This document shows positions 9,201 to 17,325 of a stretch of 64,000 nt of DNA, piece after piece. The translations under genes and the position numbers were made by a program. The stretch is from Vibrio tapetis subsp. tapetis (GTDB lineage: Bacteria > Pseudomonadota > Gammaproteobacteria > Enterobacterales > Vibrionaceae), in assembly GCF_900233005.1 (NCBI RefSeq), contig NZ_LT960612.1:1-64000 (forward strand). Reading direction: 5' to 3'. Under the pieces are notes generated by a model. It ran no database searches, had not been told where the DNA came from, and worked only from the letters and a program-made list of their open reading frames with translations. How positions within the stretch are numbered: the stretch's first letter is position 1; each line of letters opens with the position of its first letter.

Positions 9201-12036
9201 GACTGAAAAACGCATCTTGCAAAACATCACCGATGGCAAGGGCCAACATCCGCCTTTTTCGACAACCAAGCAGGTGCAAGCCTTTCTTGAGACCCAGCCT
9301 CGCCTCACTCAAGGACAACAAGGCAGCCTTACCCTGATTTCAACCACCCAAGACAGCTTTGTCGCCATTCAGGGCTTAGCCGGTACGGGGAAATCCACTA
9401 TGCTCGAGTCCAACATTGAACTTATCCAGTTAGCAAAACAAGTCAGCCAACAACCCGAGCAAAACGTCATTGGTCTTGCCCCCACTCACGCCGCCGTTTC
9501 TGAGCTGGAAAGCAAGGGCGTGAAAGCGCAAAGCCTAGAGAGCCTACTCAGCGACGTCCGACAAGGCAACCACCAAGCCAGTGACTATCAAGGCACTTTG
9601 TTCTTTCTCGATGAAAGCTCCATGGTCAGCAACAAACAAGCCGATGAATTCACGGCGCTGGTCAATGCCAGTCAATCCAAAGCCGTACTGTTAGGGGATA
9701 AAGAGCAGTTGTTATCTTTAAGCGCCGGTAAACCCTTTGAGCTGGCCATGCGTCAAGGTCGCCTCGATACCGCTTACATGACCGACATCATTCGTCAGCA
9801 AAACGACACCCTACTCAATGCCGCGCAAAACACCATTGATAAGCAGCCCGAAAGCGCCTTGGACAAACTCCAACGCCAAGCGCCTGACGCGCAAGGCAAT
9901 CACCAACATGTCATCTCTACGCTGGATGAAAACAATAAAGACCGACGCCAAGCGCAATTAGAAGCGACTGAAAAGCTGCCCTTTGTCGTAGCAAAGGATT
10001 ATCTAGCGCGCACACCTGAAACCCGCGAAAACACGCTCATCATCGCCTACACCAACCAAGAGCGTGATGACATCACGGCCTACCTCCGGGTTGGCTTAAT
10101 GAAAAACAAGGAAATCGGCAAAGAGAACATTGTCGCCACGAGATTGCGCTCCATCGGCGCCACCGGTGAAGAGCTCACCACCATGATGCCGTATCAAAAA
10201 GGCTTAGTGCTGAGCACCAAGCCCGGTGAGTACGCCACCATTACCCACGTGGATTCGGAGCACGGTGTGGTGACGCTTGAAGACGCCAGCACAGGCAAGA
10301 CAAAGCCGTTCTTACCGCGTAACCGTGACCATCGTTTCACGACGCTTTTCTCTGTATCAGAAAAACCACTCTCAACAGGCGATAAGATTGTCACTCGCTT
10401 TACCGACAAAAGCCGCGACATCAAAGCCAATGTGGAGTACCGCATCACCCAAGCAAGCCCGGACAGCATCATCGCGCAATCAAAAAGTGGCCAAACGCTC
10501 ACCATCAACCCGAATGAGTTAACAGACAGTCATTGGGATTACGCTTACAGCCGAACCGCGGATATGGCGCAAGGGGCCACGTACCCACACGTCATTACGG
10601 CCATCAAAAGCAAAGGCGCATTAACCAACCTAAGACGTGCTGGCATTGATGTCACGCGCGCCAGCCAGCACGTGAGGCTCTATACCGATAACACAACACA
10701 CCTGCTCAAAAGCTGGTTATCCAAAGAAAGCCATAAAGCTAGCGCGATAGAAACCGCCAACCAAACCCCACCCCAAGACACCACTTACTTTAACCGCAAC
10801 GCCCTGCCCCATGAGGACGTTCGCTTCCAAAATAAAAGCGGTGACTTTGACTACAACACCTTTAAGGAGCACATCAATACACAACTCCCGAAATACACCG
10901 AAAGCCTAGCCATGCACTTATTAGGCAAGCCCAACCAGTCCAAATCCGACCGCGACTATTTAACCTTTGGCATTGGCAAATCCGCCATTAAAGTGACCCT
11001 AACAGGCGAGCATCGTGGTTATTTTAAAGACTACACCACGGGCGAGAAAGGCTCGCTGATTAACCTCATCATGAGCCACAAAGACATGGGCTATAAAGAG
11101 GCCATGACGGAAGCCAATAACCTGTTAAATGAGCCAAGCAAATACCAACTGGAGGAAAACAGCAAACATGATAAATTGCTCAATACCACGCCAAAGCATA
11201 TTGCGCAATTTGAAGAGAGAGCCAAAGAATACATCAGTCAAAGTAAACCTATTGATAACACACTGGCCCAAACTTACTTAAACAAACTTGGGGTAAATCA
11301 CACCCACAATGATCAGGTTAAATTCCACCCGGCGGTTTACTCGTCTGAAGACAAACTCTTCCATCCGGCCATGGTTACCAATATTCACAACAAACAAGGC
11401 GAAACCAAAGCCATTGAGGTGATCTACCTTGACCATCAGGGAAATAAAGACAGCGCCTTAGACATTAACCCAAGAACGCTGGGGACAAAATCCAAACAAT
11501 TAACGACCTTCCATCAAGGGGAGCATGTAAACACCACCCTCATCAGCACGTCGATTGAAAACTCGTTTTTAATACGCGAGCACACTCAAGGCCAAATGGA
11601 CATTATTAACGTCAACCACAAGAACGACATTCAAAATATACCCACGGATGAATTAAGACAGAATGTCATTATTGTCTTAAACCAAGGCAACCACGATTTA
11701 AACCCGAACAACATCGAGAAGATTGTTGAGAACTTTAATGGTCGAGACATTCAATTCATGTCAGACGACCATTTAAAGGAGGACATTAAAACCTGCATAG
11801 ATAAATTAGACCGCGATAACCGCGCGCATGATATCGAATTAAGCGAAGCCCATCCCACTCATCAAGAAAGAGCATTAGACACTCTGAACCTGGATGAGAA
11901 AAAAGAACGGGACAGTCAATCCCTTGAACACTTTGAAAACAAAGCGCCGTCGCCTCAACACGAGATGGCTTTTAATCATCCAGAGAAAGAGAACGACTGG
12001 GAGAGCAGAGAAATAGACAGAGAGTTAGAGCGATAA
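6247..12036 (+). CDS. traI: Conjugative relaxase-helicase TraI (MOBF) with C-terminal primase-like module
   Basis: A 1929-aa protein (F TraI is 1756 aa). ATG 6247 begins the typical MOBF N terminus. The relaxase domain shows tyrosine pairs Y16/Y17 and Y39/Y40 and the metal-binding histidines H164, H175 and H177 (HKTSREN-DPQVHSHALAAN). A first helicase-like region near 460-560 has a degenerate Walker A (HGSSQGIA) but a Walker B-like IDDANK, as in the inactive helicase repeat of F TraI. The active SF1 helicase has GLAGTGKS (about 1044-1051) and FLDESSMVS. Residues about 1540-1820 carry FGIGKSAIKV ... GEHRGYFKDYTTGEKGS and a Toprim-like stretch, resembling plasmid primases. The upstream open frame back to 6088 overlaps a terminator and is not coding. 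It would nick oriT and unwind the transferred strand. Confidence 0.95.
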   Translation: MLSISPLKSASGAAKYYLSEENPKDSPDLSLEKDAGDNYYLKEKDQEENTFWHGKLAIEAGLAGKAVDQPTLESVLSGNLGDETIKGKRENHKSGFDLTFSAPKTISVLALVGGDARLIEAHNNAVKFALTELEKDVAQVKVTHEKGIQEYENTDSMLFAVVRHKTSRENDPQVHSHALAANMTRDQEGDLRALSTSLKQKGGVINGTGERIYNFQKYYGILYQSQLAKDVQALGYSTRGVGNGQFEVSGVPQPIIEASSTRKQQIDQRTLDLGFDSRAAKDVANLDTRKSKTYQSNESLNNQWQTKVHTQGYEPSELVGMAQQAKTSQDGITPDDTKAAIHRAIDHLGQYSTALHLEKIIELAASDFTKGGVQANAIELKTILDQQIKEGALIPLADKGQYTTQTLIDNEHSLMKSTQGRAHHMRTHVDPSLLHRLDIPANQQQKLTDLFQSTKQFHVVNVHGSSQGIAQQLLNVGNHSGKRVQFVSQTAKAKSEGVENIQRHSHTLGAWIAHHFSPEQRHTTQSLLQGATPFTNKDILLIDDANKMSAKELMSLTNQAKQSNTKVVMLNRVSSRQGFKANNAIELYRKGNVERHTWAGGKSAPTDIKLHDNDTDRIARVYADLPDKANTQVIATSGVEQRRLTEAIRGQLKNTGALSRHETTLFTQTPHSLSKAQQPLVQHYKPGMTLTHWEKNKPQSFVIASIDKESNTMTALSKRDGQSHRFDPSSRAFKNMKMQINKPQSLNIAQGERLRTLGKHFPSGLEGNQSYLVTSVNKEHITLENQGDSQGKSQHLRLESLKDAPLQYDYVHGANHIEQKAHTLLSGKAFTLSKPLINDLTEKTARLDVFTDKPNKAQSALEKEQVSPSAIERVLHTQNVNDRYLSGATQALLTQDVSQALSALAKAQNAPLIEKAVSFALNHLSEREAGFSQKALVVEAVRYAFEEAGGVITKDQIDTELTKRRDTLSAEYSDGTRWTTHAALETEKRILQNITDGKGQHPPFSTTKQVQAFLETQPRLTQGQQGSLTLISTTQDSFVAIQGLAGTGKSTMLESNIELIQLAKQVSQQPEQNVIGLAPTHAAVSELESKGVKAQSLESLLSDVRQGNHQASDYQGTLFFLDESSMVSNKQADEFTALVNASQSKAVLLGDKEQLLSLSAGKPFELAMRQGRLDTAYMTDIIRQQNDTLLNAAQNTIDKQPESALDKLQRQAPDAQGNHQHVISTLDENNKDRRQAQLEATEKLPFVVAKDYLARTPETRENTLIIAYTNQERDDITAYLRVGLMKNKEIGKENIVATRLRSIGATGEELTTMMPYQKGLVLSTKPGEYATITHVDSEHGVVTLEDASTGKTKPFLPRNRDHRFTTLFSVSEKPLSTGDKIVTRFTDKSRDIKANVEYRITQASPDSIIAQSKSGQTLTINPNELTDSHWDYAYSRTADMAQGATYPHVITAIKSKGALTNLRRAGIDVTRASQHVRLYTDNTTHLLKSWLSKESHKASAIETANQTPPQDTTYFNRNALPHEDVRFQNKSGDFDYNTFKEHINTQLPKYTESLAMHLLGKPNQSKSDRDYLTFGIGKSAIKVTLTGEHRGYFKDYTTGEKGSLINLIMSHKDMGYKEAMTEANNLLNEPSKYQLEENSKHDKLLNTTPKHIAQFEERAKEYISQSKPIDNTLAQTYLNKLGVNHTHNDQVKFHPAVYSSEDKLFHPAMVTNIHNKQGETKAIEVIYLDHQGNKDSALDINPRTLGTKSKQLTTFHQGEHVNTTLISTSIENSFLIREHTQGQMDIINVNHKNDIQNIPTDELRQNVIIVLNQGNHDLNPNNIEKIVENFNGRDIQFMSDDHLKEDIKTCIDKLDRDNRAHDIELSEAHPTHQERALDTLNLDEKKERDSQSLEHFENKAPSPQHEMAFNHPEKENDWESREIDRELER

Positions 12037-12040
12037 TAGA

Positions 12041-12068
12041 GGGTAGCCATAGGGCTACCCTTTTTTTT
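12041..12068 (+). terminator. Terminator of traI, overlapping the convergent gene's stop
   Basis: GGGTAGCC / GGCTACCC stem (12041-12048 and 12053-12060) with T8. The stop codon of the minus-strand gene (12055-12057) lies inside the hairpin. Confidence 0.9.
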
Positions 12069-12414
12069 CGCCTGCAAGATAGGACTCCACTTTATTATCA
12101 ATATCCGCTTTGATCTGCTGTCTCACGGGTTTCGATTCTTTTTGTTCACGATATAACTTTTCCCCGTCAAAGGTTTGTCCATGAATAACATCATTGATCG
12201 CCGAACCACTTCGAACCACACGATAAATCTCTTCCATTAACTCACGGTTCGATGGCCTATCATCCTCACTATCGCTCAACTTAATGCGCAGTGCCAACGA
12301 CAAAAGATCTCGAACGGCATCCGCATCCGTCAGGCGCTCTCGTTTTTGAAACTGACGAAAATCCTGCTCTAACGTCCCTTTTATCGTTGCTTGTAATACC
12401 GTGCTTCTGGCCAT
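12055..12414 (-). CDS. Probable ribbon-helix-helix relaxosome accessory protein
   Basis: A 119-aa highly charged protein. The N terminus (RSTVLQATIKGTLEQDFRQ) resembles the beta strand and first helix of RHH DNA-binding proteins such as TraY or MobC, followed by two predicted helices. The gene reads away from oriT toward traI and is flanked by the direct repeats at 12521-12612. The location fits a relaxosome component or a regulator binding those repeats. There is no clear sequence identity to TraY or TraM, so the role is an inference. Confidence 0.5.
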   Translation of the reverse strand: MARSTVLQATIKGTLEQDFRQFQKRERLTDADAVRDLLSLALRIKLSDSEDDRPSNRELMEEIYRVVRSGSAINDVIHGQTFDGEKLYREQKESKPVRQQIKADIDNKVESYLAGEKKG

Positions 12415-12520
12415 TTTTATATTTTTCCCTTCAGATTTCGTTAATATGATTCAATTAACAAGCAAATACAAATCCATATCATCATAACATCAATATCACT
12501 CACAAACCAATTCGGAAAAG

Positions 12521-12631
12521 GGCTAAATGGAAATCAAATACAATCGTAATCACTTTCAAATCAAATAGCCTGTAAGCCTTACCACAGCTTAGCTAAATGG
12601 AGATCAAATACAGTTACCGCATTTTCAAATA
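12521..12631. repeat. Direct repeats of the oriT region, likely accessory-protein binding sites
   Basis: A 22-bp unit beginning GGCTAAATGG at 12521-12542 recurs at 12591-12612 with 2 differences, 70 bp apart. Extra copies of the core TCAAATA occur at 12561 and 12625. This A+T-rich non-coding stretch lies between the RHH-like gene and the nic-like site, as expected for TraY/TraM-type binding arrays. Confidence 0.6.
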
Positions 12632-12749
12632 CGATTTCAGCGGCTAATTAGTGGAGATTTTGGGAATTTTTCTTACTTACATAGACGAACCATAAATCAA
12701 TTTAAAATATTGTTTTTAGTGCTTTTATATTTTTGACAGACAACCATTC

Positions 12750-12787
12750 GCATTGAAATCAATGCGCCGTGGTGTGTGGTAACTTTC
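12750..12787 (+). other. oriT: Candidate oriT: palindrome plus F-like nic sequence
   Basis: The arms GCATTGA (12750-12756) and TCAATGC (12759-12765) form a tight inverted repeat. It is followed by GTGGTGTGTGGTAACTTT (12769-12786). From memory, the F site has an inverted repeat immediately before GTGGGGTGT^GGTGCTTTT; the aligned 18 bases agree at 14 positions, including TGT^GGT. By analogy cleavage would fall between 12777 and 12778 on the + strand, with TraI on the 5' end of the strand running to the right. The region 12415-12967 is otherwise free of genes. A further hairpin with a GAG loop (about 12941-12965) sits before the transglycosylase gene's stop. Confidence 0.7.
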
Positions 12788-12967
12788 AAAGAAAGTAAAA
12801 AGTCGGGGCGGCTTCATCAGCTTGAGTGGGTAGAACTTGAGGAAATAAAACCAAGGCGAACCCATGGCGACTGAATCGGGGATGCAGAAAGGACGAACAG
12901 GCAAGAGCAAAGAGGAATGAGAACGTTGGACGGCAAAGCGCATTGCACCAGAGTGGTGCGATGCGGG

Positions 12968-13411
12968 TTATTTTACGTTTTGCGAATAATAAACAGATTG
13001 GACTTTTTGGATGTATATTTTTCTGGCGGTTTCGGTACGTTTGGAAAACCCTGCGTTATATGCCCCCACGCTGTTCCAGTTATAACCGTGACTGGCAAAG
13101 TTCGCGCTTAATACCCACGCACCTAATGACACGTTAAAACACGGATCATAAACATTCTGATCATTCACATTAAAATCCGAAAGCTTGTCGAACCAGATTG
13201 AGTTAATTTGCATTAGGCCATAATCGCGGCTCACGACCTCACCGACGTTATTTTTATTTTCATTGATAGCATTAGGGTTTAAGTTACTTTCAACGGTTGC
13301 AATGGCTCTGAGTAAGTCTGGTGACACATTATAATGATTGCCAGCCTCATCAAAACAAAAAGCGAACACGGGAAAAGGAAACCATAACATCAATACGGAC
13401 AGTTTATTCAT
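12968..13411 (-). CDS. Lytic transglycosylase of the oriT-proximal leading region (orf169/VirB1-like)
   Basis: A 147-aa exported muramidase-like enzyme that locally opens peptidoglycan for the conjugation apparatus. It has a hydrophobic signal sequence of about 17 residues. The SLT domain shows the catalytic glutamate in ATVESNLNP, then YGLMQIN and a later VGAYNAG motif, the standard order for goose-lysozyme-type transglycosylases. Length and position beside oriT match orf169 (gene X) of F. It is the last gene of the minus-strand unit that begins at 14646. Confidence 0.88.
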   Translation of the reverse strand: MNKLSVLMLWFPFPVFAFCFDEAGNHYNVSPDLLRAIATVESNLNPNAINENKNNVGEVVSRDYGLMQINSIWFDKLSDFNVNDQNVYDPCFNVSLGAWVLSANFASHGYNWNSVGAYNAGFSKRTETARKIYIQKVQSVYYSQNVK

Positions 13412-13472
13412 TTTACCCCTCTATTAACCATCCAGCCCGAAGGCTGGATGATAACACGATAAATAATGGCCG

Positions 13473-13808
13473 TTAGTATTCGAACGGGAATAATACGGTG
13501 GTCACACTTCGATCGCCTTCGGTAATAATCCAAATCCTTTGATTGCAAATTTGATAACCTGACATGATACGAGCGCCTATTTTTGTCGCTTCATCATTGG
13601 CAATTTTATCTTCTATTGGCATATCCCCCCAATCGCCGTTTTGATGACGCATTAAGTAAATACGCAAATTGGCTCCGATGTTGTCACTCAATAACATTTT
13701 TACGCCTTGAGTCATCACCACCGTTCCCAATTCAAAAGACTGCGCGCTGCAAACATACTGCTCTGCTTCCGTTTTTTTTCTTTCTATTGTAAACTCTAAC
13801 TCGCTCAT
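13473..13808 (-). CDS. Conserved plasmid-type hypothetical protein
   Basis: A 111-aa protein with an AAAGGA ribosome site 10-15 bases before ATG 13808. Its sequence signature is LMRHQNGDWGD ... ANDEA ... S-Y ... WIITEGDRSVTTVLFP-EY. From memory, similar signatures occur in short proteins spread across conjugative plasmids and often misannotated as restriction subunits. Their function is unknown to me. It lies in the leading-region operon between the 128-aa gene and the transglycosylase gene. Confidence 0.7.
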   Translation of the reverse strand: MSELEFTIERKKTEAEQYVCSAQSFELGTVVMTQGVKMLLSDNIGANLRIYLMRHQNGDWGDMPIEDKIANDEATKIGARIMSGYQICNQRIWIITEGDRSVTTVLFPFEY

Positions 13809-13891
13809 TATTGGCTTATCCTTTAAGATTATATAATGGGTCGCGCCTTGATATTTATTGACGTCGATATCAATGCGTTTTTATTGGCTGA

Positions 13892-14278
13892 TTAACACAC
13901 GTTTTCGGTCTGGCAAATGTGGCGATAGACTTGATGAACATCATCAAAGCAATAGCCGTACTCGGTGAGGTTTTCGACGCAATCCATAATGTCCCCGCTA
14001 TAAAAGCATTCGTAGTTAAATAGCTCACGGCGAATAATGGCGTCTTTCCCATTTTCTTTGATGTCTTGCTTAATTCCTTCTTGGTTAATGGTGGCGAGAC
14101 GGTTAATTAATTGTTTGGCTCTGTCGGTAGGACAAATTAATCCAGCCCCTATTGAGACGTATTCAATGCCTTGTTGTTTTGCTTTGGCAAACTGCTGATT
14201 AGAAAAAGCAAAAAAAGCCCCTGCGTCATTAAACGCTTGCGTTTGTTTATCTTGGATGTAATGGGATAACGATTTCAT
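13892..14278 (-). CDS. Leading-region hypothetical protein
   Basis: A 128-aa protein. ATG 14278 (AAGGAA ribosome site) is preferred to the upstream TTG at 14314, which overlaps the previous gene's end. The N terminus (SHYIQDKQTQAFNDAGAFFAF) and an internal FDDVHQVYRHICQ segment are typical of short plasmid accessory proteins. No catalytic motif or membrane segment is visible. It is part of the minus-strand unit next to oriT, where SOS-inhibition, anti-restriction and host-takeover proteins are usual, but none of those families was recognised. Confidence 0.6.
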   Translation of the reverse strand: MKSLSHYIQDKQTQAFNDAGAFFAFSNQQFAKAKQQGIEYVSIGAGLICPTDRAKQLINRLATINQEGIKQDIKENGKDAIIRRELFNYECFYSGDIMDCVENLTEYGYCFDDVHQVYRHICQTENVC

Positions 14279-14301
14279 GGTTTTACTATTCCTTGTCTTA
14301 A

Positions 14302-14646
14302 TTAAAACGGGCAACGGTCAAATGAATAAAGGGTTTCAAAAGGCGTAGACACATCCAGCACAACAAAACAGTCCCTTAACGTCCCGATTTGAAATTGGCG
14401 CATGATAAGGGCGCGTACCTCTGCCAGCGTGAACGGGAAGTACTGAGCCTCACGCTGAACAAAGCCTGCGGCCTTGAGTTCTTCTGCTGTAATGTCACTC
14501 CAAGGCGCAATCGAAAATCCTTGCGGTGCACTCTTGCTTTGCTCTAAAGAGACATCATGTTTTGGTGAGCTTTCGTGCTCCAGCGGCGAGACGCTGGTCG
14601 CTGTTTGGCATGTAGAGAGAGTTAGGGTTGAGTTTTGTTGCGCCAT
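14302..14646 (-). CDS. Leading-region protein A with shared N-terminal leader peptide
   Basis: A 114-aa protein whose first ~33 residues (MAQQNSTLTLSTC..., ending PKHDVSL) are nearly identical to those of the protein at 21147-21635. The remaining 80 residues are unrelated. The border falls inside the repeat end at 14546. The unique part contains TAEELKAAGFVQREAQYF-PFTLAEVRALI and looks like a small folded domain; no family was recognised. The gene heads the operon reading toward oriT and is expressed from the repeat module upstream. Confidence 0.6.
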   Translation of the reverse strand: MAQQNSTLTLSTCQTATSVSPLEHESSPKHDVSLEQSKSAPQGFSIAPWSDITAEELKAAGFVQREAQYFPFTLAEVRALIMRQFQIGTLRDCFVVLDVSTPFETLYSFDRCPF

Positions 14647-15106
14647 GGGGAGTTTCCTTTTTGTTTGAGTATCACCTTTCGGAGCCGCTTAGCTGTCCAT
14701 CGGGCTTTCATGGTTCTCAATAACAAGGGCGCGAAGCGTTCATATACCCTTGTTATTGAGGTTCTGAAAGGTCATGGTTAACAGCTTGCGAGTCCGTAAG
14801 GTGATGCGAGTAGAAAGGAAAATCGGCGCATAAAAAACTCGGCCCTTACTCTGTCTTAATGACAGGCAGTGAAAGGCAACGAGGAAGAATGACGAGGCGT
14901 AGCGAACGCAGTGAGCGGAGGCGTTGGGTGATTGTTCGCAGGAACGCAATGGCACATCGAGCTTTGCTCGATATTCGTGTCATGCGTTATCGCGGGAGGA
15001 GCGAAGCGACGGAATGAACGGAGCGAAGCGAGAACGCCCAGAAACGGTAAGGCTTTGCGGTAATATTCACCAAAAATGCCTCACTGATGCTTAAGTATTA
15101 TCTGCC
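14546..15106. repeat. Leader module copy 1: hairpin-rich promoter region plus shared 5' coding end
   Basis: About 490 bp (14546-15040) align without gaps to 21535-22029 at a constant offset of 6989, at roughly 94% identity by eye. Weaker similarity continues to about 15106. The module contains a perfect 14-bp inverted repeat (14716-14729 and 14747-14760), a GAGC-TTT-GCTC hairpin near 14957-14973, and clustered GCGAAGCG/GGAGCGAAGCG motifs that fold on each other. It ends inside codon ~33 of the gene at 14646. Such long structured repeats ahead of leading-region operons resemble Frpo/ssi single-strand promoters of F-like plasmids. Confidence 0.8.
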
Positions 15107-15351
15107 CCGCTCTAAACCTAAACCTAAACCAACATGCTCTGGGACAACGCCCTCTCGTGTTAACGAGCCTTTCTTTTTGCTTTCCCTCTGGTGATGGAGA
15201 GCAATCATTTATTCATAGACGACTCAATGCTCACATGCGGTTGGGAAGTAGGCAGTCTGTCAGGACTGCATATTGCGCGCATTAAAATCCACCGCGCACC
15301 CTCTGAGCGAAATGCGCCTTCTGTGGCTCTGTCAGTGATTTTTCTCCCCCA
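15107..15351. other. Non-coding spacer in the leading region
   Basis: No gene is visible. It holds a short tandem repeat, three copies of CTAAAC near 15114-15131, and the tail of the diverged repeat module. Confidence 0.4.
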
Positions 15352-15755
15352 TTAAGCCAGAAGCTTAACTAAATCACTCTTCTTGAGCGAGTGGGCGCTT
15401 TGTAACCACGTTTCTGACATTACAGGAAGGGTAATATCAATCAGCGCATTTTTACCGATGCGTTTGATCAAGCTGTCCGTGGTTGGCCGCCGGTACTGAG
15501 CCGTATCAAATGCCAGCGCTTGATAAAGAAACTCATGGGTGGAGCGGTTATCCCCACTCAAACAAGTCCTTAGCTTAATGACGTGGCGAACGCCACTTGC
15601 TTATGTTTTTCCTCACTCTCGAGAGCAATGAAAACTTGCAGGCGCTCTTTCTCACCGAGTGCGTCATACCAAGTCATATCCACACCTTGCCTAGTCTGCT
15701 CGAGACGCTCCAGCGCTTTGTTCTCATTAAAATCTCCTTGCTTTAGCGCTAAGTG
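15352..15755 (-). pseudogene. ParB-like gene fragment, 5'-truncated and frameshifted
   Basis: Minus-strand reading from about 15755 gives NKALERLEQTRQGVDMTW ... KHKQVAFATSLS and a stop at 15570-15572. A one-base shift joins it to LRTCLSGDNRSTHEFLYQ, which ends at 15352 in a Lys/Leu-rich tail. The joined protein resembles the C-terminal part of plasmid ParB-like proteins (YRRPTTDSLIKRIGK ... SDLVKLLA); this is a tentative match. The 5' part is missing exactly where the foreign 4.4-kb block begins. Confidence 0.5.
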
Positions 15756-15857
15756 TGCTGAAGGTTATGATGCTTCAACGGTGTTATTTAGTCATATGAA
15801 ATTGATGAAGACAAAGATGTTGAAGTCACCATTACATTATATAATCCTCCCCCGTAT

Positions 15858-16235
15858 TCAATGAAGACAGGCCTTTATAGAGATCAAACTGAAGCTCTCG
15901 ACCTTTTTATTCTGACCTAGTGCTATAATTCGATAAGAGATCCCACTGCTCAATAAATACTTGGTTTCAATCTCGTTACAAAAAACATTTGCTACACGCT
16001 TTACTAAACTATCCATATCTATATTGTTTTGTTTAGTAAAAATGAGAGTGACCGTATTTTCATTTGCTTTTGCTTGAACTAATGTAATTGGGCCCATCTT
16101 TTTGGGTAATTTGCTTGATATAATAGTCGCTCTATAGTCAGCCAGTTCACTAGTTTGAGTCTGGCTTGACTGACAGCCGTTCAGAATAACACTGATGAAT
16201 AGTATGGTTAGTTTTCGAGTTATCATCAGTATCAT
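15858..16235 (-). CDS. Small lipoprotein
   Basis: A 125-aa protein with a type II signal: basic start (MILMITRKL), hydrophobic stretch, lipobox VILNGC at about residue 17-22. The mature domain is about 100 residues with two Cys, one of them near the C terminus (IKACLH). ATG 16235 has AAAGAGA upstream; longer upstream starts lie inside the racemase gene, whose 3' end this gene overlaps by 86 bp. The gene is the last of a minus-strand unit. The function is unknown. Confidence 0.55.
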   Translation of the reverse strand: MILMITRKLTILFISVILNGCQSSQTQTSELADYRATIISSKLPKKMGPITLVQAKANENTVTLIFTKQNNIDMDSLVKRVANVFCNEIETKYLLSSGISYRIIALGQNKKVESFSLISIKACLH

Positions 16236-17325
16236 TAATCTCTTTTTTGGGAAGTAAATCGCTAAGTGAATTGTAAGAATGATGAATATGGGCTGAGGAC
16301 ATACAAGATAAAAGGGCACTATAATCTAGATTGAAGTCGATTTTTTGCCCAACTAATAACGGTGCCCCAGATGTTTCCATGATCAGATGGTCACTAGTTG
16401 ATGAAACGATTTTTGTTCCATCTGGAGCACTTAAACCAGTCACGCAGACATCTTGACGACCTAAAGCGAGAATTATTTGTGAGACCGAACCTTTATTAGA
16501 AATATTTTCTTTTTCCCCAAAGGCATTGCCCCCTCTAACCCCACAAGGTAAAGAAGGTTTTATCTTGGATTCGATAACTTCAGCGGTTAAGGTAATCGCA
16601 TCTGTATATAACCCTTCAATTTTATCTTTTGTTAGTGGTTCACAACCCAAATAAATGGCTTCTCCTATACGTAGATTATTCACTCTAGTTCGACCAGTGT
16701 AGTTAAGTGCCCAATGTATTGAAGCCGAATTCCCCCCGGATATGACATCGAGATTGATCCCAAATATTGCTTCGATTTCATTAGCTAAGTTTGAAAGAAG
16801 CTCCATTTTGGTGTCGTCTGGAGCGACACCATACCGACAGGCAAGATTTGTCCCAATCCCTCTTATAATAATGTTCGGTAAAGAAATGATTTTATCGATA
16901 AAGGCAATCACACGATTTGGCATGACGCCTTCTCTCAGATCGCCAAGTTCGACCATGATAATGATGCCATGGTTGATATTAGATTGCTTTGCGACATTGG
17001 AAAGCCTTTGAATAACTGTAACCTCAGTATTCAAACTAATCTCACAACACCTTACAACACTTGCGGCTTGGCTAAGCATCGGTGTGCGGATCAACATTTT
17101 GGGCACAGAAATACCCGCTTGTCTCATTTTTTGGATATTTTCGACTCGAGAGTCCGCAAACATTTCTGCTCCAGCATCAACAAGGACTTGAGCAATAATG
17201 GGGTTACCAAGAAAAACTTTTGTTACAGGCGTGACTGATATATTTTTTAAAGAAAGTTGAGAAATAAGGCGTTGCGCGTTGTGATGAATTTTAGAACAAT
17301 CGATGTCTAATCTAGGATACTTCAC
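16150..17325 (-). CDS. Alanine/ornithine-racemase-family PLP enzyme
   Basis: A 391-aa fold type III PLP enzyme. The PLP lysine is in PVTKVFLG (residue ~36), followed by the TIM-barrel strands IIIMVELGDLREG and SGGNSASI that bind the cofactor phosphate in this family. The C-terminal beta domain is present. The start is a GTG in a GTGA overlap with the upstream DUF1611 gene, implying coupling. The last ~35 residues run over the start of the lipoprotein gene and look non-conserved, so the 3' end may have been extended by a mutation. Substrate is not predictable from sequence; Ala, Orn, Ser or Glu are possible. Confidence 0.8.
   Translation of the reverse strand: MKYPRLDIDCSKIHHNAQRLISQLSLKNISVTPVTKVFLGNPIIAQVLVDAGAEMFADSRVENIQKMRQAGISVPKMLIRTPMLSQAASVVRCCEISLNTEVTVIQRLSNVAKQSNINHGIIIMVELGDLREGVMPNRVIAFIDKIISLPNIIIRGIGTNLACRYGVAPDDTKMELLSNLANEIEAIFGINLDVISGGNSASIHWALNYTGRTRVNNLRIGEAIYLGCEPLTKDKIEGLYTDAITLTAEVIESKIKPSLPCGVRGGNAFGEKENISNKGSVSQIILALGRQDVCVTGLSAPDGTKIVSSTSDHLIMETSGAPLLVGQKIDFNLDYSALLSCMSSAHIHHSYNSLSDLLPKKEINDTDDNSKTNHTIHQCYSERLSVKPDSN

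Noticed and set aside
12725..12943. Minus-strand open frame across the oriT region
   Set aside because: It has no ribosome site and overlaps the palindrome and nic-like sequence, which explain the conservation better.
15112..15131. Telomere-like CTAAAC tandem
   Set aside because: Only three units; a chance short repeat is the simpler view.
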